A DNA stretch of 64,000 nt. Origin: Lottia gigantea. Lineage: Eukaryota > Mollusca > Gastropoda > Lottiidae. The notes under the pieces were generated by a model. The model ran no database searches. It worked only from the letters and a program-made list of their open reading frames with translations, and was not told where the DNA came from. Location: contig NW_008709716.1 of the NCBI RefSeq assembly GCF_000327385.1, positions 1,494,957 to 1,558,956 of the forward strand. Direction: 5' to 3'. This document shows, piece after piece, positions 24,101-36,036 of the stretch. Made by a program: the position numbers and the translations under genes. How positions within the stretch are numbered: position 1 is the stretch's first letter; every line of letters starts with the position of its first letter.

Positions 24101-25559
24101 ATGTTTGAGAATTTACCAGTTACAGCTGCTCAAATTAAACGTGATACTGCAAGAGATAAGATTTTATCTAAAGTTTATAATGCTGTTGTCACTGGCTGGA
24201 ACTGGAAACATAAAGATGATCATGATTTGAAACCGTTTTATCATCGCCGTTTAGAAATAACATTACACCAAGGATGTTTACTTTGGGGTATTCGTGTTAT
24301 TGTACCTTTAAAATATCATAAATATGTATTGAATGAATTACATGATGGACATACTGGCATAGTTCACATGAAATCCAGTTGCTAGAAGTTTCATATGGTG
24401 GCCAAATATTGACAATGATATAGAAACACTTTGTAAAAACTGTTACACATGTCAACAAGTTAAAAGTATGCCTGTTTCTGCGCCAATACACCTATGGTCT
24501 TTTCTTACAGGAATATGGCAACGTGTACATTTAGACTTTGCTGGACCCTTTATGAATCACATGTTTCTCATTGCTGTTGATAGTTATTCAAAATGGCCAG
24601 AAATAACTATAATGAAACACACTACTGCTTCAGAACTTATTAAAGTTGTAAGACAATATTTTTCAAGACATGGAATACCTTTACAGATTGTCTCAGATAA
24701 TGGTTCACAATTTATCTCTGAAGAGTTTGAGTTATTTTTTAAGTCAAATGGTGTGAAACATATACGCACAGCTCCATACAAGCCATCTACTAATGGACTC
24801 GCTGAAAGAATGGTTCAGACTTTTAAACAAGCTGTGAATTCTGCGAAAAACGATGATTCAACATTACAAGAAACAAATTTTTACTCAAGTATAGAATAAC
24901 ACCTCATACAGTAACTCATGAAACACCTGCTAAGCTACATTTAAATCGCGAATTACGAACCAGATTAAGTTTATTGCGACCTGATATGAGTAGTAGAATT
25001 CAATCCGATCTATTGTCTAAATATTCAGATGAAACTAAACATGTGCGAAAATACACGGTTGATGATCCAATTTGGATAAGAAATTTTGCACTAGGTGATA
25101 AATGGTTACAGGGAAGAGTTATTTCATGTGACGGAACTAGATATTACACTGTGAAATCTGAAAATGATAATCTCATGAGGAGACATGTTGATCAGCTGCG
25201 TTCTAGAGTCGAAAATGATAGTGAAAGCAATGATACATGTAGTGGGGAACATGATGAGCATGTATCAAGTGAAAACAAAAGTGTTGAACAGTGTGAAGTT
25301 CAAAATAAAGGAAGCGTTTATTTGAATGTTCCTTCTCGTAATAAATATTCAAGGAATATTCAAAAACCTGTTCGTTATCGATAAATCTTTACCTTTGTTT
25401 TAATTATATTGCTGTTAATTCATATTTCATTGATGAAAGGAATACTCAATAGATAATAGGGCCTATAAGTTTTTATTTTCAACTTGTTCATTATTGTTTT
25501 CTGTTTCCAAACAATTTCATTTTATATAGTATGACATTGAAATTTAAGGCTCGAGGAGT

Positions 25560-25750
25560 TGTTATATTTTAGTTATGTTACGTAACGATCTAGGCAAGGC
25601 ATTATAATATTATGTACGAAACGTCCAATATGTACGAAAAGACTTCTATATTCTTATTTGTTTATATTATTATATGATTTTTCATCTCCATTAAAATGAT
25701 TAACAAAACAAGAACTCATTTTACATTCAAGTAACCCCAAATACATAACA
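25560..25750 (+). repeat. Right LTR of the young Ty3/Gypsy element
   Basis: 191 bp with the same TG...CA ends as the left LTR and no difference seen by eye. It is followed at once by the target duplication ATATG. Confidence 0.95.
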
Positions 25751-25776
25751 ATATGTCCCACTGATTTAGGACATAC

Positions 25777-25914
25777 TGTTGTATCATGTGATAACCACTC
25801 GCGTGACGTAACTTATTGTACGGTCTATTGCGCATGTCATTATTGTATAACATTCACTCTGAGTAAAACTCTCCTCCTGAACGTTATAGTCCACACCAAC
25901 ATAAAACTATAACA
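25777..25914 (+). repeat. Left LTR of the older Ty3/Gypsy element
   Basis: 138 bp, from TGTTGTATCATGTGATAACC to AAACTATAACA. It shares CACTCGCGTGACGTAAC with the right LTR; TGACGTAA is a CRE-like motif that may serve in its own transcription. Confidence 0.9.
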
Positions 25915-28900
25915 TGGTGTCAGAAATGGTTTGAAGTATTCCTTTGTACCATACGGTTTAGTATTCTACACAGCAACAAGAAGTCAAGGATACTATTCCT
26001 GACAGAATTGCCGATGGAAATACCAACAAAATAAGTGAAACAGTGATGGTGTGCTTGTGTGAAAAAGACTGGATAACCATATCGAACATTCCAGCGTGCA
26101 CGGATTTTATCGTACCACGTGACTGTTCTTCACACACGCACTTGCTTTTGACTGTTGAATTTATTGTTTTCATCTTGTCTCGCATTCCGGAGATGGATCG
26201 GTCACACCCTGATGTTGCAGAAACATTCTCATTGTTCAAACAAACAATTCTTCTATATTGTGCCGATGAAGGAATTACAGACAATGAAAAGATTTCCTTG
26301 AAGATAAATCGTGGAATCGGAAACGAAGTACTTCGCCGATTGAATGCGTCTGGTTTATCGGAAGATGAATTGAAGATACCTGCCACACTATGGGAGTTGT
26401 TCGAGAAACAGTTGAAACTTCATGTAAATTTTCCCACCTGTGAAACACTTCGACTTGTTACAATCAATTGTGATGAAATTGGATCGTCACAGACTACCTC
26501 ACAGAAACCAATTGAATCAATAGCGGATCTCAAGGAACGTTTTCCAGATCAGTTCGACAGAATTGGGAACCTGAAGAATCCAGCTAAATTATTTTTGAAG
26601 GAGGATGCTGGGCCATTCATCGATCCACCAAGAAAATGTAGCATCCACATGAAGGAACCCATCAAAGAAGAACTAGATCGGATGGAGAAGATTGGAGTCA
26701 TACGGAAAATGACGGAACACACAGATTGGTGCTCCAGTATGGTGTATGCCAGGAAACGTGACGGCACAATAAGAGCATGCCTTGATCCACAGCGACTTAA
26801 CACCCACTCAAACGTTGCCCTCATAAGATACCAACCCTTGAAGAACTCAACCCAGCATTCGCATCTACGAGTGTGTTCTCTAAACTCGATGCCAAGGCAG
26901 GATACTGGTCCGTACTCTTAGATGAAGATAGCCAACCCCTAACCACATTCCGCACACCCTTTGGACGATACTGCTGGACACGTTTACCTTTTGGTTTGTC
27001 TATCAGCCAAGACATCTTCCAACAACGCATGGATGAAATCCTAGAAGGACTTAAAGGAGTTGTTGGAATTGCTGATGATGTCTGTGTTTTTGGATCCAGC
27101 AAGGCAGAACATGACGAACATCTGTTGAATCTCATGTTCCGAGCAGTAGAGAAAGGACTTGTATTCAATTCGAACAAATGTATCATCAACCGCAAAGAGA
27201 TACCATTCTTTGGAAACTTGTACACAGATCGCGGCATCATACCCGACCCTGATAAGATACGTGATATCCAAAGAATGCCTACTCCTCAAACCAAAGAAGA
27301 TCTTCAACGATTTCTTGGAATGATGACCTACCTCAGTTCATATATACCAAACTACAGTTCCGAGAGCCAGTCTCTACGTGACCTCATACGAAAAGATGTA
27401 CCATTTGAATGGTCAGAAGATCACCAAACCTGCTTTGCGAGTGAAATCGCTCATCACTACCGAGTCTTGCCTTTCCTACTACGATGTCAGTAAACCTCTC
27501 ATTCTTGAAGTAGATGCTAGTCAAAAAGGACTTTGAGCAGCACTACTACAGGAAAAGCCAATTGCCTTTGCCTCAAAATCCTTAACGCCAACTCAAGCAG
27601 CCTATTCAAACATCGAACGAGAAGCTCTTGCCTTGGTGCATGGTATTAATCGTTTTCATGTCTATCTGTATGGCAGACGCTTTACAGTCATCACCGGTCA
27701 CAAACCACTTGTGATGATCCACCAGAAACCAATTACCAGTGCACCACCTCGGCTTCAGCGCATGTTTTTGAAACTAGCCGGCTACGATTTTGATCTAGTC
27801 TACAAACCTGGTCCAGAACTAGTCATACCAGATACCCTTAGCAGACTACCAAACCCAAAGAATTCAAGTGAAATACCTCTAGATGAACGTGTCGAAACGC
27901 TTGTAATTGATAGTGTCGACATAGACCTAATCAATTTTGGTACAACGAAACAAGATCAACTACGAAGCGAGACAACTGCCGATCCTGTACTCAACGCACT
28001 TCGTGAGACTATTCTTACGGAGTGGCCGGACACGATAAAAGGGTTGACCCGTGAGCTGCGACCATACTGGTCATACAGAGACCAGTTAGCTGTCACATCA
28101 GGAATTATCTTCAAAGGCCGACAGATACTTATTCCAAAGACCCTTCAAGCTGATATTCTCTCCCAACTTCATGCATCTCACCAAGGTATAGAGAAAACTA
28201 GGAAATTAGCTCAAGAATCCGTCTATTGGCCTAATATCAATGCAGATATCGAGAAGATGATCAGCAACTGCGACCAATGGCAAGAATTCCAACCTAGACA
28301 AAAGTCCGAACCACTCCAACCACATGATGTTTCACCTTTTCCATGGATAAAACTTGGAACTGATCTTTTTCAAATCAGCGAAAGACATTTCCTGTTAGTT
28401 GTTGATTACTTCAGCAAATACCCAATAATCAAGGAGCTGATAAACTCAATCAACAGTGCATCTGTTACAGCAGAGATGAAAACTCTATGTTCGATTTTTG
28501 GTGTACCGGAAGAAATCGTTAGCGACAATGGTACACAGTACTCTGGACGAGAGTTCCAACAATTCTGCTATGACTGGGGGATAAAACACACTACTTCCTC
28601 TTCACATTTTTCCACAGTCAAATGGCATGGCAGAGCGTACAGTTGGAACAGTGAAGTCTATAATCAAAAAATGTATTAAAAGTCAACAAGAAATCGATAA
28701 AGCACTTCTACATCTAAGAGCTACTCCGGTTGATCATAACTTACCTTCACCAGCCGAAATCCTTTTGAGTAAACCCATTCGTACCACCTTACCCTCTCAC
28801 CAGACCCCGAGTCCAAAGATAGAACAACGATCCCATCTAAACAACAGGAACAAAATCATGAAAGTCCATCATGACAGTCATTCCTTGCCAACTGAATTGC

Positions 28901-29400
28901 CTCGTCTATTTTCCGGCCAGTCGGTCCGCATAATTGACCACAGGTCGGAAACATGGACTCCAGGTCATATTGTTGAAAAGCTACTACACCCACCCAGATC
29001 ATATATCGTCAGGACGAGTTTAGGAACCACAGTCCGACGTAATAGATCTCAGTTACGGGAAGTGCATCAACGAGCATCAACACAACCACAGCCAACACTG
29101 TTAAGTTATAACACCTTTCCAAAACCAGTTAAAACTAAGATTTGCACTACCCCAACCAACTCCAACCATTGCATGGAAATCACAACGGTCTAGAATTGAA
29201 TCCAATAATTCCACCAACCAACAGTACAACGGAAGAAGACAAACCCGCTACGCGCCCTTCATCAGAACATCAATATGTGAAGTCGAGATCTGGACGTGAC
29301 ATAAAAACACCAAGTCGTTACAAAGACCAATATATTTATTTAAATATCATTGAACAATTCAAACCTTAACTATTAATGTTATCTTACAAAAACAGGGGGA

Positions 29401-29541
29401 TGTTGTATCATGTGATAACCACTCGCGTGACGTAACTTATTGTACGGTCTATTGGGCATGTCATTATTGTATAATATTCATTCTGAGTAAAACTGTCCTG
29501 AACGTTGTGTTTATAGTCCACACCAACATAAAACTATAACA
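29401..29541 (+). repeat. Right LTR of the older Ty3/Gypsy element
   Basis: 141 bp with the same TGTTGTATCATG start and CTATAACA end as the left copy, with a few substitutions and two small length differences between them. Confidence 0.9.
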
Positions 29542-29546
29542 CCTAC

Positions 29547-32134
29547 TGCAATTCAACAGGCAAGTCAGAAGAATCCTTACATATTTAAAATACAAACACA
29601 CTTACAATTCCTAATTGTTCCATATTCTGTATTATTCATTGTATTTTTTATTAATTGAATTAGCAGTTCTGTCTTCTTCCTATACTTTCTGGTTTAATCA
29701 GTTTGTGGGGACATGAAAAGAAAATTATTTGGATTGTGCACTGAAATGAAATCTCCATCTTATTGGACTTCAAATTTCCAATTACATCATGCAGTACTTA
29801 AAAAGACAGCTTGGCCGTTTTCTTGGATTGATTCAGGCTTGAATATGTGTAAATAATCATCAGAAGTACAAGAGATATACAAAAATTGCATAATTCATTC
29901 AAATATATCTCAAACTTGGCATTGTTTCAGGTCCCACTAGAGTTATGGTTGAATTTCATTAACAATAAGAGACAAAAACCTCAACTGACCTAACAATATT
30001 TTCAGGAATAGAAATATAATGGTCTGATTTCAAATTTATAAAATATATAATCATTAAAACCTACCATGATTTGTCCATATTTGAATTTTTTGCCGAGATC
30101 CCCACATGCAATGTTTACTTCAGGAACAATGTTTGAATTTGTTGAAACAATAGAATGGATGAACAGTTTTCAGTTATAGCTCACCTGTACTATTTAGGGA
30201 TAAGATTAGGTATTGATAGGTGTTCAGAAAGCCTGTTTGATTCTTATGAAACTGATTCTGATTAATTCTGGTTTGAAGTACTGAATTTCGGATAGGTTTT
30301 CTTGAAATTTGATTCAATTAGAATTTTAATATTAGTACTAGGCTTAGTATCTGAAGCAATCAAACAGACTGTATTGAGAAATGAATGATGAAAATTGTTC
30401 AGATTAGAATTGTTCAAGTCACATTTGGACCCCATTATCAAACCAACTGTTCACAACGAAGTGTTTTTTGTTTGTTCAAAAACTCTTTTTTAACTTTAAC
30501 AATTAAGTAGGACATTTCTTGATCTATTCAGATATTGCTAGCTCCAATATTAGGAAAAGGGATGAGTAAAATCCAAATTGTTAGTAGTGATAGGGGAGGT
30601 GGGGCCTGGTAAAAGTTTTTAGGGAGGGGTAAAAACACTCTCTCCATGCTCTTTCTTAAATGTTATTTAAATTGAAACTGATTAATAGCCAACTGACTGA
30701 TGAGGCAGGATACTCTTATCCTTCTTGTATTATAATTGAATGTTTTCTCACCGGCAATATCTTCAAATTTTGTTATTTTTTATCTGAGGGTCCAGAATCC
30801 AATTCTAACAATGGTCAAGATAATTGTTCTGGATTATTCAACTCCCTTTCAACTTGGCAGGTAAATAAAAAAGAACAGAGGAAGTATACTCTATTCTTGC
30901 ATAGAAAGGGAAGTTTAGATAGATATCATGCTACTTTGTTCTTGTGCCTATAAGTTTAAGGTTTCAACCTTGAGTTTAATATCTTTTTCCCCTTTTGTAG
31001 TCTTGAATCTTGGTCCAGACTTAACCAGGTTTGTAAAATAGATTTTTCCAAAACTAAGGAAAATCTAGGCTGTATCTAATGTATGTTAATTGGAATTAAG
31101 CAAAATAACTGCTCTAAACCTCATCCCACTTAAGAAATTCCCCATATTTTGTTTATGAATTATTCGTAACTTTTCAATTGGCCATATAAATTTTGGACAG
31201 CAATTATGGAAATTTATTTTGTGAGACTTGACACTTAAATGCTGTAAGTGTTGGATACCATTTTGTGAATACACAATAATATAGATTTTTATTTAGACTT
31301 ATATATGTCAAAGTATTCTAGTTTGTTGTATGGTCCATTAATTGCAATTGACAGCATTTTAATGTGAAACTTATCTCATGGCCGTTTTAATATGAATATA
31401 ATTTTAGGGTATGTGGAGTATTTTATGAAAAACTGATGTGTGACAGAGAAAGATTTGGATTTGGATCTGGTACCAACTGTCCTGACAGCTGTACTGAAAT
31501 TTAACAAACTGTTCATACCTTTTTTGAACTTTCTATGAGATTCTGATTACATCTGCTCATTTCATACAATTTTTTTACCAAATGAGTTCTTTTCGACAAA
31601 TTTTCCATTTTTAATAAATATTTCAAACATTAGGAATTGTGTGTGTAGAAAATATTGTCTGTTTATATTTACATTAGTCATTAATGGAAAGGGGCAATAG
31701 CCTGTTCCTCAATCCTTTTCATAATGTATATTTATATAATTGTGAATAAAATATTGTTTACAAAAAAAAAAGAAAAAAAAATATATAGGAAATGGGAAAC
31801 TCTTTTCTACAAAAGATTGGTTCCAAAAAACAACAACAGTAAATTTATAAATTTAGTATGTAATCTGGTGTACATATACAAAATATCAAAAACAGATATC
31901 AAACATGAAAAATATTTTAAAAGGGACTTTATATTTTCAATTTGTTCATTTTAACATTTAATTTCCTGATTATATTAACAGGTCTTTCAGAGTATTCTAC
32001 AAGATAATATTATGCCAATGTTAAAGAAGTGAAAAGCACTAAATATTCAGATCTCAATTGATAATTCTCATTCTAATTAGCTGTAAATGGAATAAATTGG
32101 AGAAAATCTTGATGTAATCCTTTACATATGATAT
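29547..32134. other. Non-coding spacer
   Basis: No exon was recognised. The stretch at about 29845-29930 (TCAGAAGTAC, AATTGCATAATTCATTC) is a third, partial copy of the dispersed repeat seen at 10.6 and 19.4 kb. A reading frame at 30660-30953 has no domain, is embedded in AT-rich DNA and is not taken as a gene. The 3' UTR of the minus-strand gene ending at 32135 should occupy the right end. Confidence 0.4.
29845..29930 (+). repeat. Partial third copy of the dispersed repeat
   Basis: The stretch AGAAGTAC, then ATATACAAAAATTGCATAAT, then TCAAACTTGGCATT aligns with 10800-10860 in the forward copy and with the minus strand of 19630-19700. Only this part is recognisable. Confidence 0.5.
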
Positions 32135-35100
32135 TTAAGGAAAGAGCCACACTTCATTATGTCTGTCTAACAACTGAAACGGACTGTTATAACCAGCAGT
32201 GATAAAGTAAGATTTATCTAATGATGTTCCATTTAAATATGTGATCAATTTCCGTGTTTCTTCTATAAAATCTTTTTCTTCAGTAATATATCCAGGGAAA
32301 GACCTGTAAAAACAATTCATGGATTTTAAATATATTTCAATTACTGTCTTTGTCAACTTGAACATGACCACAAAAGCAATTATCAAATAGTTTTATGGTC
32401 AAAAAGCACAAAATCTTAACTTTGTCACCAACAAATTTGGCCAAATTGGAAAATATCTATGATCTTATCCAAAATGAGATGAAATCTTCATTTGTGCTAG
32501 CACAAACATTTTGACGAGCTTTTGCAAAGTCCAGGGCTACAAATCCAAAACATTTCATCAAGGGTAATAATTCTAACATGTCCATTTTCATTTATCACAC
32601 CCAGTACAAACAAAATTTTTTGAAAACTATAGCCTTTTGTCTGCAAGAACAGAATGAAATACAAGCATAATAACTGTAACTCTCAAACTGTTCATCAAAT
32701 TTTGATTTATTTTAAGTTCAAACTCACCTAACAAAAGCTTTAAACTTTGGATAGTTTTTAAGATAAACTGTAGAGTCTTTAGCTTTAGGTGGATTAGGAA
32801 CTGAATTGGATACATAAAAAGCCATAGTAAAGTTGTTATCACACGCTGGACCCTGGCCTGGTATTAGTCTCATCAAAACTGGTGCCGTCATTTCTATTTT
32901 CATATCTGAAAAATACATTGTTCCAATTAGTAGCAGTATGAAGTAGATAAGAAAATCATATTTTAGTCCAGGAGACATGTTTGTGCATATTTGCAAACAA
33001 TTTAAAATCAAAACAAGCATACTACTGACCATAGAAATAAAAACGGGGACTGGTGGATTGACTCTTCTACATATACAATATCAGAAATTTATAAATATGG
33101 GCATATTTTTCATAAAATCACTCTCATTTGGTTTATTGAGCCTATGCCTTTGAAATAATGGGAATTAATTGGAACTTTGCAGAGAATTTTCAAAGAACCT
33201 ATTGGAATGGGTTTTGTTTGATTAGTCAACTGTACACATTCTTTTGTTTGAAACAAATATTTTTTCAAAATCACTTCATTCATAAACAATGTTTGAAAAC
33301 CAAACTTAAAAGTAAAAAATCAGTGGAATGAATCATACTCTGTAACACAAAGTAGATTGCTTTTAAAGTGAAAACGTTGCCTGTCTTATTTCTGAATATT
33401 ACAAAATACATACCTTTGACATTTTTGCCCTGGATATATTCAAATAACTTCATAAACATTTTTTTTTTAGCATCCTCATAATTTACTCCCAGCATCTCTG
33501 TCATTACCCATTTCGATGGTTCATATTGTCGAATTTGATATTTATCCTTAAAACATAACAAATTTTGGTAAGAATAAATTTTGTAAATAATTATCAATCC
33601 ACTTCTTAACCCTTTCAATTCTAGCGACCAGTTAACCGGTCACATAACTACGCAAAATATACTCAGTGTACAGAGTAAAGGTGACAGTTGACAAATATTA
33701 CATTTTGCTCTTGTACATTAACGGCAAACTTTATGAATTTCTATCCATTTAAAACAGCATGATAATAATTTTGAATTAAAAAATAGTTCATCTGAGGAAA
33801 AAGACACTAAACACGATATCAAGACTGTACTAAAAAATCTATTAAAGGCTACAAAATATTTAGACGTGGAATATATACAAATATGAAATAGTAACATATA
33901 AAAAATTAATTGTTCTGTATATATTGTCATTTTGTTAAAAAATGAAACTAGAAATAATTATCTTACAACCTACCTTTACATCTTTGACAACCTCAAATTT
34001 TGGGCAATCCAATTTATTACAAAAATCTGGCTTTTGGTTGAGGTTTTCTGTGTTAGTTATAGCTGGGCCTGGTAGTAGAATGTTTTTGATGCTGTAATTA
34101 GAAAGAAAAATCTTTAAAAGTTGTTTATTCAAATCAGTTGTGAACATTATATTTTTTGAGTTGGATAAAGAGCAAATTTACTTAGTGTTTATTGAAATAT
34201 TTATGTTATGTGATGGTGAATAAATTAAAATTTTTATGTTAAGTTATATGCCAACCAAAAGAACAATCAAGCTTAGTCTCTTACTATATTGACCTTAATA
34301 TTTGACTGAAGTCTATAGTAGAACAAAGTAAGTCTATGAAGGAGTCAGATCATTGTTTTTTTTTCTTTTTATGAAGAATCTATCTACAATATAACCTCAT
34401 GTCATGAAGAAAAATTTCTAGCTCCCCAATTACAGCTACAGGCCATCAATGATCTCAAATCTTGCTATTAATTTTAATATTAATTATTATCTATTAATAC
34501 AGTCCTAACTTTTACTACCACTTGGCGGCCATTACAGCCAAAACTGGAATGTGATGGTTCATTACTCTTTGACAGATATGATACAAATTTATATTGCACC
34601 TTGTCCCCAATAGACAATATCTCACTAAGAAGGTACTATAACTTGACCAGTTCTTGGCACCCTGGTATTAGATTTCATGTTCTAAATTTAGTACAAGGTC
34701 TTTCTTCACTGGTTTAAATTTGAAATTTGGTTCTCTTGATCAAAACTCTGTTTGGTTTCTTTTAAAAGAAGGAGGTCATAAAATTTCAGAAATCAGAATC
34801 CTATAAATCAGGAATCTTAACACATGAATCTGATCACTTTAGAAACACAATTTCTATATTTGATAAAATTTTACAATTTTTACGAAAGCTGCCAAGTTTT
34901 AGCATTCTGAAACCATACAAAAAATTATTCAGATAAATAGAGGTGTCCTTCAAAATTATACTAAATAATAATTCTAGCGCATACTATTTCAATTTACTGA
35001 ATTTAAAAGTTCAAATTGTGTATTCTGATTGATTTGCGATAATTTGACAGTACCCGGCAATATTTTTATGACAATGTTCGTAAAGGAAATGCATCCAAAT

Positions 35101-36036
35101 GTCCAAATCTGTGTTCATAAAATTATCAGTATAAAATAGGGTTTCCCAAGTAAATGAGCTAAATTGCTGCTTTTCATGTCTGAAATTGCAAAAAGATCCA
35201 TAGATCGTCGATGGGTCCCCCAGAAGGTGATGGGTATGGGGTGTTTTTAACGGCTAACAACATTTAATGTTGTTTACAGTAATTTACGGTAAAATACATT
35301 TAGAAATAAACAGCAACTCATTGTGGAACATACACGCATACTGGCAAACGTCGCAGCCTGATTAAGCGGCTGCAATGGAGTCCAGGTTTTTGTTATTTTC
35401 CTTTTTTTTCACAGTTTGCTCATATTATTTTCAAAATCTGTCGTATGCCAATTTGCAAGTGCTGATGCCCCACCAGTTGAAAAAAAAGTTATTGGATTAT
35501 TTTAAAACAAGATACAAAAGAAACCAATGAGTTTATGGAATGGTACTACAAAAAGTTGAATGAAGGTCAATAAGAAAAGTTATTATAAGAGAGGTCATAA
35601 AGATGTGTATGTATGTAATATGATACTGGTCAAACATAACAGAACTAAATTTTGAATCTTTAATTGGGCAGATTTATTGTGGTGTTAAGACCTGATGACA
35701 TATTGTTTACAGTAGACATACCAACTAATTATAGTCAGTGGACCATGGGCAGTACAGAATACTCTTTTTTTGGTAGTAAAAGTTAGGACTGAATATAGAA
35801 TCATGCATTTTCCTAAAAGCTTTATTATTCTGCTACAGCAAACCCAATGTGACCTCCTTAGGACCTAAGCTTGGTAGATAGACTACTTACTTTTGAGCTA
35901 CTTGAAACTTGCTGAGTCCACTGTCTCGAAGTATTTTTTCAAGACCTCCACTGGCTCCAGAACCCTTGAGTAAACTGGCCAGTGATGCTGTACAAACATT
36001 TACCAGATATATACATAGGTAGATTGTCACCTTCAT
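32135..36036 (-). CDS. SOUL/HEBP2-like heme-binding family protein with signal peptide
   Basis: Five minus-strand exons in coding order: 36036-35891, 34091-33974, 33546-33414, 32905-32728, 32303-32135. Borders are GT-AG and phases match, giving 247 aa. The start MKVTIYLCIYLVNVCTAS is chosen over an upstream in-frame ATG because it begins a good secretory signal peptide. After a linker of about 60 residues comes the SOUL domain: KYQIRQYEPSKWVMTE, DAKKKMFMKLFEYIQGKN, MKIEMTAPVLM, an extended PNPP strand region, SFPGYITEE and TAGYNSPFQLLDRHNEVWLF at the C terminus. These match vertebrate HEBP2 in order and spacing. HEBP proteins bind tetrapyrroles or act in mitochondrial and signalling roles. 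This copy is predicted to enter the secretory pathway, so an extracellular or lumenal heme-related role is inferred. It lies head to head with a second family member. Confidence 0.9.
34500..35791. mobile_element. Probable decayed Tc1/mariner-like element in a HEBP2-like intron
   Basis: The sequence CAGTCCTAACTTTTACTACC at 34500 has its exact inverted counterpart ending at 35791. The span of about 1.29 kb and the CAGT ends fit Tc1/mariner. The left flank is TA (34498-34499) but the right flank reads AA, so the target duplication is imperfect. No transposase frame was recognised, so it is old or non-autonomous. Confidence 0.55.

Larger units (their letters stand above)
20913..25750 (+). mobile_element. 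Ty3/Gypsy LTR retroelement, young, broken inside
   Basis: The element is bounded by two 191-bp LTRs that look identical and by a 5-bp target duplication ATATG (20908-20912 and 25751-25755). Behind the left LTR a primer-binding-site candidate starts at TTGGCGACGAGG; a purine-rich tract precedes the right LTR. Parts in order: a Gag-like region (about 21.3-22.1 kb) with two CCHC zinc knuckles, a retropepsin-like protease region (about 22.3-22.6 kb), reverse transcriptase (about 22.7-23.5 kb, with YQDD), RNase H (about 23.6-24.1 kb), and integrase with zinc-binding and catalytic core regions (about 24.3-25.0 kb) plus a C-terminal tail. No envelope gene was seen. The layout is typical of Ty3/Gypsy, possibly a Mag-like clade. 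The interior is broken at about three places. Identical LTRs indicate very recent insertion. Confidence 0.93.
25777..29541 (+). mobile_element. Second Ty3/Gypsy LTR retroelement, older, broken inside
   Basis: It has flanking LTRs of 138 and 141 bp, a primer-binding-site candidate TGGTGTCAGAA directly after the left LTR, and a polypurine tract AACAGGGGGA before the right LTR. The flanking pentamers CATAC and CCTAC look like a target duplication with one change. Parts in order: a short Gag-like region, reverse transcriptase (about 26.6-27.3 kb), RNase H (about 27.5-27.9 kb), integrase (about 28.1-28.7 kb, including a SKYPIIKE stretch), and a tail region to about 29.3 kb. No envelope gene was seen. 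The interior is broken at about four or five places and its front part looks reduced. The LTRs differ at about four bases plus two small length changes, so it is clearly older than its left neighbour. Confidence 0.9.

Noticed and set aside
30660-30953. 97-codon frame
   Set aside because: Low-complexity AT-rich composition with no recognisable family.
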